A stretch of DNA of 64,000 bases from Microbacterium sp. 67-17 (GCF_001898325.1 NZ_MKTR01000006.1:75610-139609), one strand, 5' to 3'; positions 46,648-56,433 are shown, counted from the first letter of the stretch. Notes: generated by a model not told the origin, from the sequence alone. Program-made: numbers and translations.

Positions 46648-47895
46648 ATGGCACGACACCACATCCGAACGGCGGTCGGCGCAGGAGCGCTCGGCGTCGT
46701 TGCGGCTCTCACCCTCTCGGCCTGCGGGTCGGGATTCTCCGACGGCGGCGGAACCGCCGACGGTGAACTGACCAGCTCGGAGGACGGGATCACAGTTCTC
46801 ATCGGTTCCTCTGGAGACGCCGAGACCACCGCTGTCGAAGAGGCTGTCGCAGCGTGGTCGGCGGACTCGGGGATCGAGGCATCCGTGCAGGTGGCCAACG
46901 ACCTCGCCCAGCAGCTCTCACAGGGTTTTGCGGCGGGCACACCCGCTGACCTCTTTTACCTGTCGACCGACGCGATCGCGGGTTTCGCCGCGAACGGATC
47001 CCTCCAGGCCTACGGTGACATGTTGGCCAACAAGGATGACTTCTACCCGTCGCTCGTCGAGAACTTCACCGTGGACGACACGTTCTACTGCGCACCCAAA
47101 GACTTCTCGACACTCGCGCTGATCATCAACACGGCGATGTGGGAAGAAGCGGGTCTCACGGATGCCGACATCCCGACTACGTGGGAAGAACTCGACGCGG
47201 TCGCAGCGCAGCTGACCACCGCAGATCATGTCGGTCTCGCCTTCGGCGCCGAGTATCAGCGCATCGGCACCTTCATGGCCCAGGCAGGCGGCGGACTCGT
47301 CGAAGACGGCCAGGCGGTCGCCGACAGTCCTGAGAACGTCGAAGCCCTCGACTACGTGAAGGGCCACCTGGATGACGGCACGTTCGCGTACGCCGCCGAC
47401 ATCGGCACCGGATGGGGCGGCGAGGCGTTCGGCACCCAGAAGGCCGCCATGGTCATCGAGGGCAACTGGATCACCGGCGCCATGTCGAACGACTACCCGG
47501 ATGTCGACTATGTCGTCGCTCAGCTTCCCGCCGGCCCGGGCGGTCAGGGCACGTTGCAGTTCACGAACTGCTGGGGAATGGCCGCAGACAGCCCGAACCA
47601 GCAAGCAGCACTGAGCCTCGTGGAGTACCTCACCAGCACCGAACAGCAGCTCGCGTTCTCAGCGGCGTTCGGCCCGATGCCCTCGATCCAGTCGGCCGCA
47701 GATCAGTGGCGCAGCGACAACCCCGAACTGGTTGCCTTCCTCGATGGGGCTGACTATGCCCAGTTCCCGCCGAACCAGCAGGGAGCCAGTGACGTGATCG
47801 CGGACTTCAATGCGCAGCTCGAGGGGCTCTCATCGGGCGACTCGCAGACGATCCTCGATTCGGTGCAGTCCAACCTCGAGGCGACGCTCGGCTGA
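46648..47895 (+). CDS. Carbohydrate ABC transporter substrate-binding lipoprotein
   Basis: A 415-aa extracellular solute-binding protein (family 1). The signal peptide has a lipobox TLSACG with lipid Cys near residue 26, followed by a Gly/Asp-rich linker. The mature domain has VAEAVAAWSADSG-like features, DLFYLSTDAIAGFAANG, PKDFSTLALIINTAMWEEAGL and ALSLVEYLTSTEQQLAF. It binds an oligosaccharide outside the cell; the debranching-type gene downstream suggests a glucan or maltodextrin. ATG 46648 has GAAGGAGA 10 nt upstream. First gene of a four-gene operon. Confidence 0.94.
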   Translation: MARHHIRTAVGAGALGVVAALTLSACGSGFSDGGGTADGELTSSEDGITVLIGSSGDAETTAVEEAVAAWSADSGIEASVQVANDLAQQLSQGFAAGTPADLFYLSTDAIAGFAANGSLQAYGDMLANKDDFYPSLVENFTVDDTFYCAPKDFSTLALIINTAMWEEAGLTDADIPTTWEELDAVAAQLTTADHVGLAFGAEYQRIGTFMAQAGGGLVEDGQAVADSPENVEALDYVKGHLDDGTFAYAADIGTGWGGEAFGTQKAAMVIEGNWITGAMSNDYPDVDYVVAQLPAGPGGQGTLQFTNCWGMAADSPNQQAALSLVEYLTSTEQQLAFSAAFGPMPSIQSAADQWRSDNPELVAFLDGADYAQFPPNQQGASDVIADFNAQLEGLSSGDSQTILDSVQSNLEATLG

Positions 47896-47898
47896 TCC

Positions 47899-49026
47899 AT
47901 GAGCGTCACCGCACCCCCGGCTCGCCGCGCCGGATCCTCCGGAAAGGGGATTCGGCGCGGCGAGGCCGCGGCCGGCTGGCTCTTCACCGCTCCGGCCCTC
48001 ATCATCCTCGGCGTGTTCCTGCTCGTTCCCGTGCTCATGGCCCTGTGGGTGTCGTTCTCGGACTGGAGCGGTCGAGGGAGTCCGCTGTCGTCCGATGTCT
48101 CCTTTGTGGGGCTGGACAACTACGCGGCAGTGACCACAGGGGGAGGGCTTGCAGAACGCGACTTCGGCATTTCTCTGCGAAACAATGCCTGGTACGTCCT
48201 GCTGGTCGTGCCCCTGCAGACGGCGCTCTCACTCGTGCTTGCTCTACTCGTGAACCGGGCGATTCTGAGGGGCCGTGGATTCTTCCGCACGGCCTTCTAC
48301 TTCCCCTCCGTCACGAGTTCGGTCGCGATCACGGTCCTCTGGCTCTTCCTGTTCTCGACATCCGGGGTGGTCAACGACGTCCTGTCGTGGATCGGCATCA
48401 ACGGGCCCAACTGGTTCAACGACCCGAGCGGGGTCATTCATAACGCACTCGCCTCTTTCGGCATCCAGAGCGGCCCGGAGACGTTGACGGCAAATTCGTT
48501 CCTCGGACTGTCCTTCTGGGACTGGCTCGCGGGCCCATCTGTCGCGATGAGCGCCTTCATCTTCATGGCGATCTTCACGACGAGCGGCACGTTCATGCTG
48601 CTCTTTCTCGCGGGACTGCAAAACGTCAGTCCCGACATCCAGGAGGCCGCCATGATCGACGGCGCCAACGCGTGGCAGCGATTCTGGTACGTCACGCTGC
48701 CGCAGCTTCGTCCCGTCGTGTTCACCGTCGTCACGCTCGGTCTCATCGGGTGCTGGCAGGTGTTCGATCAGATCTACACCGGGACGCAGGGCGCCCCCGG
48801 CAAGACGACACTCACCCCCGCGTTCCTGAGCTACCAGTCAGCGTTCATCTCCCAGCAGTGGGGCGAGGGCGCGGCGATCGCGTTCATCCTCTTCGTCATC
48901 ATCGTCGCTTTCACTGTTCTGCAGCGGTGGGTGTTGCGGGAGCGCAAGGTCTCGCGCCGGCGCATCCGCCAGTACCAGGTCAATCCCGCGATCGTGGCTT
49001 CGAGCTCGGCGGAGGCGGGACGATGA
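47899..49026 (+). CDS. Carbohydrate ABC transporter permease, MalF-like
   Basis: A 375-aa permease with about six core helices plus an N-terminal one. The EAA loop EAAMIDGANAWQRFWYVTLPQL contacts the ATPase. An extracytoplasmic insertion between helices (WIGINGPNWFNDPSG to TLTANSFLGLSFWDWLAG, about 175-220) is longer than in many family members. Starts 3 nt after the binding-protein stop. No ATP-binding subunit gene is in the operon, so a shared MsmK-type ATPase is likely. Confidence 0.93.
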   Translation: MSVTAPPARRAGSSGKGIRRGEAAAGWLFTAPALIILGVFLLVPVLMALWVSFSDWSGRGSPLSSDVSFVGLDNYAAVTTGGGLAERDFGISLRNNAWYVLLVVPLQTALSLVLALLVNRAILRGRGFFRTAFYFPSVTSSVAITVLWLFLFSTSGVVNDVLSWIGINGPNWFNDPSGVIHNALASFGIQSGPETLTANSFLGLSFWDWLAGPSVAMSAFIFMAIFTTSGTFMLLFLAGLQNVSPDIQEAAMIDGANAWQRFWYVTLPQLRPVVFTVVTLGLIGCWQVFDQIYTGTQGAPGKTTLTPAFLSYQSAFISQQWGEGAAIAFILFVIIVAFTVLQRWVLRERKVSRRRIRQYQVNPAIVASSSAEAGR

Positions 49027-49940
49027 GCGCTGCAACGCCGGCCCGTGCGGCATCCGTGTCGTCTCCCACGATGGCCGCGACGGTGCGTCCCCCTGGGCGA
49101 CGACGCCTCCGGGGTCGGGTTCTGACGTGGCAGATCGCGCTGTATGCCGTGCTCGTCGTGCTCGCGATCATCTACATCTATCCGTTCCTGGTGCAGGTCG
49201 CCACGTCGTTCAAGACGGATGCGGGTGCCGCCGCAGATCCGGTCGGCCTCATCCCTGCCCCCTTCACGTGGGCCGCTTACCAGCGACTTTTCCTCGAGTC
49301 GGCGTTCCCGCTGTGGTTCGCCAACTCGGTGGTCGTCACCATCAGCGTGACCCTCGGGCGCGTGTTCTTCGACTCGCTGGCCGGGTACGCGCTCGCGCGA
49401 TTGCGGTTCCGGGGGAGAGGCGTCGTGTTCGCCCTCCTCATCGGGGTGATGGCGGTGCCGGCCGTCGTGCTGCTCATCCCCAAGTTCCTCGTGATCAACC
49501 AGCTAGGCATCTACGACTCGTACACGGGCATGATCCTGCCGCTGCTGGTTGATGCCGCCGGGGTCTTCATCATGAAGAACTTCTTCGAGTCGATCCCGGT
49601 GGCCGTCGAAGAGCAAGCGCGTGTGGACGGTGCCGGGACGTTCCGGATCTTCTGGTCAGTCGTGCTGCCCATGGCTCGCCCCGCGCTGATCACGATCATC
49701 ATCCTGTCGTTCCAAGGCTCGTGGAATGAGCTGAGCCACTTCATCGTCTCGACGCAGTCGCCCGAACTCACGACCCTCACCAAGGGCGTCGCATCGCTGG
49801 CCAGCGGGCAGCTCAGCCAAGGCTCGCAGTACCCGATCAAGCTCGCAGCAGCGGCCATCATGACGGTGCCCGTCGCGGTGATCTTCTTCATCTTCCAACG
49901 CCGCATCATGAACACCAGTGAAGGAGCCGTCAAGGAATGA
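49023..49940 (+). CDS. Carbohydrate ABC transporter permease, MalG-like
   Basis: A 305-aa permease with six helices. The EAA loop is EEQARVDGAGTFRIFWSVVLPMARPAL, a conservative variant of EAA. YIYPFLVQVATSFKTD opens the protein and VPVAVIFFIFQRRIM closes it. It overlaps the MalF-like gene by 4 nt (ATGA) and the debranching gene by 4 nt. It pairs with the previous gene to form the membrane channel. Confidence 0.93.
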   Translation: MSAATPARAASVSSPTMAATVRPPGRRRLRGRVLTWQIALYAVLVVLAIIYIYPFLVQVATSFKTDAGAAADPVGLIPAPFTWAAYQRLFLESAFPLWFANSVVVTISVTLGRVFFDSLAGYALARLRFRGRGVVFALLIGVMAVPAVVLLIPKFLVINQLGIYDSYTGMILPLLVDAAGVFIMKNFFESIPVAVEEQARVDGAGTFRIFWSVVLPMARPALITIIILSFQGSWNELSHFIVSTQSPELTTLTKGVASLASGQLSQGSQYPIKLAAAAIMTVPVAVIFFIFQRRIMNTSEGAVKE

Positions 49941-51892
49941 CCGACGCCCCCCATCCGCCCCGCCAACCGCTGCTCAGTGACGCCGTCATCGTCCTCCGCG
50001 CCCCGACGCAAGTCTGGGGTGGTCGCGATGGCGACATCGGAGACGCTGCGATCGACGGCGTGTTCCACGGTGACGTACGCGTCATTCGCTCGCTGACCCT
50101 CACCTGCGACGAATCGACGCTGGAGACGATCTCCACGGTCCCGCACGGCGCCGACCATGTCGTCTTCGGGCTGCTCGCACGCGGGGTCGACGATCCGATG
50201 CCAGACCCCAAGGTGCGAATTCTGCGTGATCGTCGAGTCGGCGATGGATCCGTGGCCGAGACGTTCACGGTGCACTCCCATGTCGCCCACGCGATCCGTG
50301 TGACTCTTCGGGTCGAGATCCATCCCGAGTTCTCATCGCTTCACGACGTGAAGGCCGGAGCGCCCGTGGCGCAGGCTTTCACGATCGAAGAGGTGTCAGC
50401 CGAACGGATGCGGGTCACCGCGGGCTCGGGAACGGTGACGGTGGAGGCGCCTGACGCGGCAGTGGATGCGCTGGACGGAGTCATCCGGGTGACCTGGTCG
50501 ATCGAGCTCGAGCCGGGTGCGATCGTCGAGCGAGGTATCCGGGTCGAGATCACAGATCCAACCCTCGTCGTGCGCGGCGCGGTATCGGCGGCGCCGTGGG
50601 ACGCGCCCACCGTTGCGGCCGACGTCGCCGACCCTCGCCTGCAGAGGTGGGTGGCAGCGGCGCTCAGCGATCTCGACGCGCTGCGGATGTCGCTTCCCGC
50701 GTCTCCCGATGACGAGTTCTTCGCGGCCGGCGCACCCTGGTTTTTCACCCTGTTCGGTCGGGACTCGCTGTGGGCGGCCAGGTTCGCCCTGCCCGTTGCC
50801 CCCCAGATCGCCGCGTCGACGCTGCGCGTGCTGGCAGGGGTGCAAGGAGATAGGCACGATCCTGCGACGGCCCAGGAACCGGGGAAGATCCCGCATGAGC
50901 TCCGCTCCGCCGGAATGCAGCTGCCGGCCGAGGGTGTCGCCTTACCCCCGCTCTACTACGGCAGCGTCGATTCGACGCCGCTCTGGGTGTGCCTGCTCGT
51001 GGATGCGTGGCGGTCGGGAATGCCCGAGACACAGGTGCGGGACCTGATCCCTGCGCTGCGGGCAGCGCTGCGCTGGATGGTCGAGGAAGGCGACTCGGAC
51101 GGGGACGGTTTCCTCGACTACATCGACCGTTCCGGCCACGGCCTTGCCAACCAGGGCTGGAAGGACTCCGGTGACTCGATCCAATGGCGCGACGGGCGGC
51201 TGGCCGAAGGCCCCATCGCCCTGTGCGAGGTACAGGGTTACGCCTACGAAGCCGCGCTCGGCGGGGCGGATCTGCTCGAGAGCCTCGATGGTGCGCAGTC
51301 CGATGACGCGGGAGAGCCGGCAGCGCTGCGGCGGTGGGCGCAGGCGCTTCGGGAGCGTTTCGCCGAAGCGTACTGGGTTGAGACTGTCGAAGGCCGGTAC
51401 CCGGCGATCGCCCTGGATCGACACAAGAACCCGGTCGACACGCTGACGAGCAACATCGGACATCTGCTGGGCACCGGCATCCTTGATCAGCGCGACGAAA
51501 TGGTGGTCGCCGACCTGTTGCGGGGCGACACGCTGTCCAGCGGCTACGGCATCCGCACGATGTCCACCGACGCTGCCGGGTACTGGCCGCTGTCGTACCA
51601 CGGTGGCAGTGTGTGGGCGCACGACACCGCGATAGCGGCCTGGGGGATGGCGCGAGCGGGGTTGAGAGAGGACGCACTCGCGGTCGCGCAGCAGCTCATC
51701 GACGCTGCAGAGGGATTCGACTATCGAGTACCGGAGCTCTACGCGGGAGACTCCCGGGCACAGTCTCCGGTTCCGACACCGTACCCCGCGGCCTGCCGGC
51801 CACAGGCCTGGTCGGCCGCTGCGGCGATCGTCTGCGCAGGCATCCTTTCGTGGAACAGTTCGTCACGAGATCACAACATCCTTACGGCTTAG
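49937..51892 (+). CDS. Amylo-alpha-1,6-glucosidase / debranching-type glycosidase
   Basis: A 651-aa protein with an N-terminal beta domain (VWGGRDGDIGDAAIDGVFHGDVRVIRSL; about residues 1-220) of the bacterial debranching N-domain type and a C-terminal (alpha/alpha)6 barrel. PWFFTLFGRDSLWAARFALPV carries a likely catalytic Asp; NQGWKDSGDSIQWRDGR and VWAHDTAIAAWGM complete the active site. Likely hydrolyses imported glucans or trehalose-like glucosides in the cytosol, as no signal peptide is present. The C-terminus ends soon after PQAWSAAAAIV, which I recall as shorter than relatives; this may be a truncation. Last gene of the operon. Confidence 0.88.
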   Translation: MTDAPHPPRQPLLSDAVIVLRAPTQVWGGRDGDIGDAAIDGVFHGDVRVIRSLTLTCDESTLETISTVPHGADHVVFGLLARGVDDPMPDPKVRILRDRRVGDGSVAETFTVHSHVAHAIRVTLRVEIHPEFSSLHDVKAGAPVAQAFTIEEVSAERMRVTAGSGTVTVEAPDAAVDALDGVIRVTWSIELEPGAIVERGIRVEITDPTLVVRGAVSAAPWDAPTVAADVADPRLQRWVAAALSDLDALRMSLPASPDDEFFAAGAPWFFTLFGRDSLWAARFALPVAPQIAASTLRVLAGVQGDRHDPATAQEPGKIPHELRSAGMQLPAEGVALPPLYYGSVDSTPLWVCLLVDAWRSGMPETQVRDLIPALRAALRWMVEEGDSDGDGFLDYIDRSGHGLANQGWKDSGDSIQWRDGRLAEGPIALCEVQGYAYEAALGGADLLESLDGAQSDDAGEPAALRRWAQALRERFAEAYWVETVEGRYPAIALDRHKNPVDTLTSNIGHLLGTGILDQRDEMVVADLLRGDTLSSGYGIRTMSTDAAGYWPLSYHGGSVWAHDTAIAAWGMARAGLREDALAVAQQLIDAAEGFDYRVPELYAGDSRAQSPVPTPYPAACRPQAWSAAAAIVCAGILSWNSSSRDHNILTA

Positions 51893-51981
51893 GCGTCCCG
51901 TGCCGTAGTGTGAGTCCCGCGCCGGCTTCCGGCGTGCGGGTCGCGCACTGTGACCCGGAGGTATAAGAAGGAAAAGACGAT

Positions 51982-52185
51982 ATGGCCACCGGCACCGTCA
52001 AATGGTTCAACTCCGAGAAGGGCTTTGGCTTCATCGCCCCCGATGATGGCTCTGCCGATGTGTTCGCGCACTTCAGCGCGATCGCCGGCAATGGCTACCG
52101 CAGCCTCGAGGAAGCCCAGAAGGTCGAGTTCGACACCGAGCAGGGCCCCAAGGGTCTGCAGGCGGCGAACATCCGCGCACTCTGA
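51982..52185 (+). CDS. cspA: Cold-shock protein CspA family
   Basis: A 67-aa single cold-shock domain, beginning [16 protein letters not shown] with RNP1 KGFGFI and RNP2 VFAHF. It binds single-stranded RNA and DNA. An AAGGAAAAGAC purine stretch lies before the ATG. Preceded by a CCGC-GCCGG/CCGGC-GTGCGG hairpin with bulge (about 51918-51939) and followed by a clear terminator; it is a monocistronic gene. Confidence 0.97.
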   Translation: MATGTVKWFNSEKGFGFIAPDDGSADVFAHFSAIAGNGYRSLEEAQKVEFDTEQGPKGLQAANIRAL

Positions 52186-52196
52186 CACAATCCTCG

Positions 52197-52233
52197 CGAA
52201 CGCGCCTCTCCGAAGCCGGAGTCGGCGCGTTCG
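52197..52233 (+). terminator. Terminator of cspA
   Basis: Stem CGAACGCGCC with GGCGCGTTCG, an inner CTCCG/CGGAG stem, followed by TTGTTTT. The remaining 169 nt to the desaturase gene hold no further signal I can support. Confidence 0.85.
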
Positions 52234-52402
52234 TTGTTTTCGCGGAGGATCCGTCGCAGCAGCGACGTGCTCCAGCCTGACGATGTGCCGTGAACACGCG
52301 AGTATTCGGATGCCGACATATCGCCCTCCGTAGTGTTGGGCATAGCGAACGGCAACTGCCCTTGGCATCCATCCCGCGGCGCGCACGACGTGCGGCGCAC
52401 GA

Positions 52403-53551
52403 ATGAAGTCAGGTGCCGTTGTGCCGTCATCCTCTGTATCTTCTCGCCCTCCCGTCGTGACCGACTCAGCCCGACTCGGGCCGGTTCGCCAGACCTACGC
52501 CGGGACCGCTGAGTTCCCCCCGGTAGCGCGTGCGTACACACAGGTATCGCAGGTCGTTCGTGAACTCGGGCTGTTGCAGCGCACGCCGTGGTTCTATGCC
52601 GCGGTCGGCGCGGCGATTGCCCTCGGCTTCGGCGGTGCCATCACGGGATTCATCCTTCTGGGCGACAGCTGGCTGCAACTGCTGATGGCTGCTGCGTTCG
52701 GCATCCTGTTCACTCAGGTCGCCTTCCTCGCGCACGAGGCCGCGCACCGCCAGATCCTCGCGAGCGGCCCGGCCAACGACCGGCTGGCCCGCGTCCTCGG
52801 CGGGATCGTCGGCATGAGCTACTCGTGGTGGGACTCCAAACACTCGCGCCACCACGCGAACCCGAACCGCGTCGGCAAAGACCCCGACATCGAGGTCGAC
52901 ACGATTTCGTTCCTCGAGACGGATGCCGCAGCATCGCGCGGCATCGTGCGCATGATCACCCGCAAGCAGGGGTGGCTCTTCTTCCCCCTGCTGACCCTCG
53001 AGGGCATGAACCTCTACGCACTGAGCTTTCGACACCTGCTCTCGCGAGGGCCCGTCAAGGGCCGATGGACGGAGCTCGGCATCCTGACCCTGCGTTTTGG
53101 CATCGTGCTGGTGCCGATCTTCCTGTTGCTGCCGCTGGGCATGGCCTTCGCGTTCTTCGGAGTCATGGTTGCCGTGTTCGGGGTGTACATGGGGGCGTCG
53201 TTCGCGCCGAACCACAAAGGGATGCCGATCATCGCGCCCGACGCGAAGCTCGACTTCTTCTCGAAGCAGGTCCGTACCTCGCGGAACGTCGCCGGCGGTT
53301 GGTGGGCGACCTGGCTCATGGGGGGCCTGAACTACCAGGTCGAGCACCACCTGTTCCCGAGCATGTCGCGCCTGCACCTGGCGCGGGCCCGTGAGATCGT
53401 GCGCGACTACTGCGCCACCCACGACGTTCCCTACACCGAGACCTCGCTCTGGCGCTCGTACGCGATCGTCATCGACTACCTCAACAGGGTCGGGCTGGCC
53501 GCCCGCGACCCGTTCGACTGCCCCATGGTTTCGGAGTACCGTCGGGCCTGA
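52403..53551 (+). CDS. Membrane fatty acid desaturase (acyl-CoA desaturase type)
   Basis: A 382-aa di-iron membrane desaturase. The three histidine boxes are HEAAH (near residue 111), HSRHHANPN (about 150) and QVEHHLFPS (about 312), with membrane helices between them. It introduces a double bond into acyl chains using O2 and reductant, typically raised in the cold to keep membranes fluid. It lies between cspA and a DEAD-box helicase, an arrangement that fits cold adaptation. A GTG six codons after ATG 52403 is an alternative start. Confidence 0.94.
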   Translation: MKSGAVVPSSSVSSRPPVVTDSARLGPVRQTYAGTAEFPPVARAYTQVSQVVRELGLLQRTPWFYAAVGAAIALGFGGAITGFILLGDSWLQLLMAAAFGILFTQVAFLAHEAAHRQILASGPANDRLARVLGGIVGMSYSWWDSKHSRHHANPNRVGKDPDIEVDTISFLETDAAASRGIVRMITRKQGWLFFPLLTLEGMNLYALSFRHLLSRGPVKGRWTELGILTLRFGIVLVPIFLLLPLGMAFAFFGVMVAVFGVYMGASFAPNHKGMPIIAPDAKLDFFSKQVRTSRNVAGGWWATWLMGGLNYQVEHHLFPSMSRLHLARAREIVRDYCATHDVPYTETSLWRSYAIVIDYLNRVGLAARDPFDCPMVSEYRRA

Positions 53552-53808
53552 GCCTCCCCGACCCTCGGCGCGCGATCACCGTCCGGACGGAGCTCCCAGG
53601 TATCACTGGTAGTGTCTTTCACGGCGGACATCGTTCTCGATCTCTGCCGGCGTCGTCGATACGCATCCCGGCCTGACGGTCCGGCTCTCTTCTCGAACGG
53701 CGAACCGATGCGCGAACCCGCGCCGTCGCCAATCCTCCGCTCACCACAGCCCTTCGCCGCTTCACGCGGCTTGTGCAGCTGTGCGCGGACAATCACGAAA
53801 GCATCCCC
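53552..53808 (+). other. Long leader region before the DEAD-box helicase gene
   Basis: A 257-nt gap. It holds a CCGTCCGGACGG palindrome near the desaturase end, a possible -10 (GGTAGTGT, around 53610) and a GCCGC-TTCAC-GCGGC hairpin near 53757-53771. There is no strong ribosome binding site before ATG 53809. A leader of nearly 200 nt would resemble the long leaders of cold-induced DEAD-box mRNAs; this is inference. Confidence 0.35.
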
Positions 53809-55287
53809 ATGACTACTTTCCTTGACCTTGGCGTGCCCGCAGTGCTCGCCGAGGTGCTCAGCTCCTCGGGCAAGACCGAGGCATTTCCGATCCAGCGCGA
53901 CACGCTGCCCGACTCCCTTGCCGGGCGCGACGTGCTCGGCCGCGGCCGCACCGGCAGCGGCAAGACGATCGCGTTCGCGCTGCCGCTGGTCGCGCGTATC
54001 GCGGCATCCTCAACCCCGCTGACCTCCGGTCGCCCGCGCGGCCTGGTCTTGGCGCCCACCCGGGAGCTTGCGACGCAGATCGCCGCGACGATCGAGCCGC
54101 TCGCAAACGCCGTCGGCCTGCGGGTCACGACGATCTTCGGTGGCGTCAGCCAGCGTCCGCAGGAGCAGGCGTTGCGCGCCGGCGTCGACATTGTCGTGGC
54201 CTGCCCCGGTCGCCTCGAAGACCTCATGAAGCAGCAGGTCGTCCGTCTCGACCGCGTCGAGGTGAGCGTGCTCGACGAGGCCGACCACATGGCCGACCTT
54301 GGCTTCCTCCCGGGCGTCACACGCATCCTCGCTGCAACGCCGGCCGATGGTCAGCGCCTCCTGTTCAGTGCCACTCTCGACGGCGGCATCGATGTGCTCG
54401 CTCGCCGGTTCCTGTCATCGCCCGTCAGCCACGAGGTCGACGAGTCCAGTGTTCCCGCCGGGGAGATGACTCACCGCGTGTTCTTGATCCCGGGCACCGA
54501 GGAGAAGACCGCGCTCGTTCGCGAGCTCGCTTCGGGCCAGGGGCGCCGCATCCTCTTCACCCGCACCAAGCACCAGGCCAAGAAGCTTGCCAAGCAGCTC
54601 ACTGCTGCAGGCATCCCCGCTGTCGACCTGCACGGAAACCTCTCTCAGAACGCCCGGGACCGGAACCTTGCCGCGTTCTCGGCCGCACCCGAGGACGGCG
54701 GCGTGCGGGTGCTGGTCGCGACGGATGTCGCAGCCCGTGGCGTACATGTCGACCAGGTCGAGCTCGTCGTGCACGTGGATCCTCCCGTCGAGCACAAGGC
54801 TTACCTGCACCGGTCGGGGCGTACCGCACGTGCCGGTGCCGAGGGAACAGTTGTCACGGTGGGCCTCGAGGCGCAGCGCCGCGAGATCGCCCAGCTTCTC
54901 AAGAAGGCAGGCATCCAGGTCGAGGCGGAGTCTGTGAAGTCATCGTCGGCAGCCGTCGATGAGCTGGTCGGACCGCGCGCCGCGCACCGGATGCTGCCCG
55001 TCACCGCGCCGGCGTCATCGCCCCGCACCGCCCGTTCAAGCGGGTCGGGTAGCGGAGGCCAGCGGTCCGGCAGTGGACAGCGCAGCGGCTCGGGTCGCGG
55101 TACCCAGCAGGGACGCGCAGCGAAGCCCGGGCACACGGCCAAGCCCGCCCACGCTCACAACCCGCGTCACGCCGCCGACCAGGGGTCCGCGCCGGAGCGC
55201 AACCCGCAGCGCGCCGAGGGTGCGCCCGCCCGACGTCGCCGCGGTTCACGCGGGCGCGGCGCGGGTCAGCGCCCCGCCGCCCAGTAA
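53809..55287 (+). CDS. DEAD-box RNA helicase
   Basis: A 492-aa ATP-dependent RNA helicase. Motifs: Q-like PIQRDTLP, motif I GRTGSGKT, Ia PTRELA, II VLDEADHM, III FSATL, then the second RecA domain with RILFTRTKHQAKKLAK, motif V TDVAARGVHV and VI HRSGRTARAG. The C-terminal about 100 residues are low-complexity Ser/Gly/Arg-rich (SGSGSGGQRSGSG) ending in an Arg-rich tail, probably RNA-binding. ATG 53809 gives the family start; the frame extends 12 codons upstream. A 22-bp hairpin terminates it. Confidence 0.96.
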   Translation: MTTFLDLGVPAVLAEVLSSSGKTEAFPIQRDTLPDSLAGRDVLGRGRTGSGKTIAFALPLVARIAASSTPLTSGRPRGLVLAPTRELATQIAATIEPLANAVGLRVTTIFGGVSQRPQEQALRAGVDIVVACPGRLEDLMKQQVVRLDRVEVSVLDEADHMADLGFLPGVTRILAATPADGQRLLFSATLDGGIDVLARRFLSSPVSHEVDESSVPAGEMTHRVFLIPGTEEKTALVRELASGQGRRILFTRTKHQAKKLAKQLTAAGIPAVDLHGNLSQNARDRNLAAFSAAPEDGGVRVLVATDVAARGVHVDQVELVVHVDPPVEHKAYLHRSGRTARAGAEGTVVTVGLEAQRREIAQLLKKAGIQVEAESVKSSSAAVDELVGPRAAHRMLPVTAPASSPRTARSSGSGSGGQRSGSGQRSGSGRGTQQGRAAKPGHTAKPAHAHNPRHAADQGSAPERNPQRAEGAPARRRRGSRGRGAGQRPAAQ

Positions 55288-55301
55288 GGAACCAGGTCTC
55301 A

Positions 55302-55363
55302 CACGAGGGGTCGCAACACGCCGCACGCGCACAGCGCGACACGGCGTGTTGCGACCCCTCGTG
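55302..55363. terminator. Strong bidirectional terminator hairpin
   Basis: A perfect 22-bp inverted repeat (55302-55323 with 55342-55363) with an 18-nt loop, between the convergent helicase and aldo/keto reductase genes. No T-tract on either side. Confidence 0.85.
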
Positions 55364-55410
55364 CTTGGTGCTCAGGCGCAGAGGCGACCTGAGACCGTTG
55401 AGAGCTCGGC

Positions 55411-56358
55411 TCAGATATCGGTGGGGGTCCACTCCGAGACGACGCTGAGCTCGTCGAGCTCGTCGTCGGTGAGCTGCAGCGTCGCGCTGGCGAGGAGGTC
55501 GGCTACCTGCTCGACGCGCGAGGCGCTCGCGATCGGGGCGACAACGTGCGGCTGTTCGCGCAGCCACGCCAGCGACACCGCCGCCATCGTGCTCGCGTGG
55601 GCCGCGGCGATCCGCTCCAAGACGTGCAGGACCTGCAGCCCCTGTGGCGTCGCGTACTTCGCGGCTCCCTTGGCGCGAGGTGACGCGCCGTCCTCGGCAT
55701 CCGGTGACCGGTACTTGCCCGTGAGGAAACCGCTGGCGAGGGCGTAGTACGGCAGGATGCCGAGCTCGAACTCGTCGGCGATCGGAGCCAGCTCGCTCTC
55801 GACCTCGAAGCGGTGCACGAGGTTGTAGTGAGGCTGCAGAGCGACGGGCCGAGCAACGCCGAGGTCGGCTGCGGTCAGCATCCATTCGCGGATGCGTTCG
55901 GGCGTGAAGTTCGACAGCCCGATCGTGCGAACAAGGCCGTCATCGACGAGCTTGCCGAAGGCGGCTACAGCTTCGGCGAGTGGAACCTCGGGATCGTCGT
56001 AGTGCGCGTAGTACAGGTCGATGGTGTCGATGCCGAGGCGCTCCAGCGACGCCTCGGCGGCACCGCGGATGTTCTTCAGGCCCGGGAAGTCGGGGTGGCG
56101 GCTGACCTTGGTTGCGATGGTCAGCTGTGCGGATGGACGGGCGGCGAGCCAGGCGCCGATGATCCGTTCGCTGTCGCCGCCGGTGTTGCCCGGAACCCAC
56201 GCGCTGTATCCATCGGCGGTATCGACGAAGTCGCCGCCTCCGTCGGTGAAGGCGTCGAGGATCGCGAAGCTCTCATCGCGGTCCGCTGTCCAGCCGAAAA
56301 CGTTGCCACCGAGGCAGAGGGGGAAGACGTCGAGGTCGCTGGTTCCGATGCGGGTCAT
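55411..56358 (-). CDS. Aldo/keto reductase
   Basis: A 315-aa NADPH-dependent oxidoreductase with TIM barrel. Catalytic tetrad: Asp and Tyr in FVDTADGYSAW, Lys in TIATKVSR and His in YYAHYDD. GLSNFTPERIREWM and VAPIASASRVEQVADLL are family regions. Closest in type to the bacterial perakine/YajO-like subgroup that reduces aldehydes. Substrate unknown. Confidence 0.95.
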   Translation of the reverse strand: MTRIGTSDLDVFPLCLGGNVFGWTADRDESFAILDAFTDGGGDFVDTADGYSAWVPGNTGGDSERIIGAWLAARPSAQLTIATKVSRHPDFPGLKNIRGAAEASLERLGIDTIDLYYAHYDDPEVPLAEAVAAFGKLVDDGLVRTIGLSNFTPERIREWMLTAADLGVARPVALQPHYNLVHRFEVESELAPIADEFELGILPYYALASGFLTGKYRSPDAEDGASPRAKGAAKYATPQGLQVLHVLERIAAAHASTMAAVSLAWLREQPHVVAPIASASRVEQVADLLASATLQLTDDELDELSVVSEWTPTDI

Positions 56359-56433
56359 GGGTCCATCCTCGCACCGCTACAACGTGAGGAGATTCTCATC
56401 GTGTCGTCGATGTCTACCCCGATGCGCCGTCGA

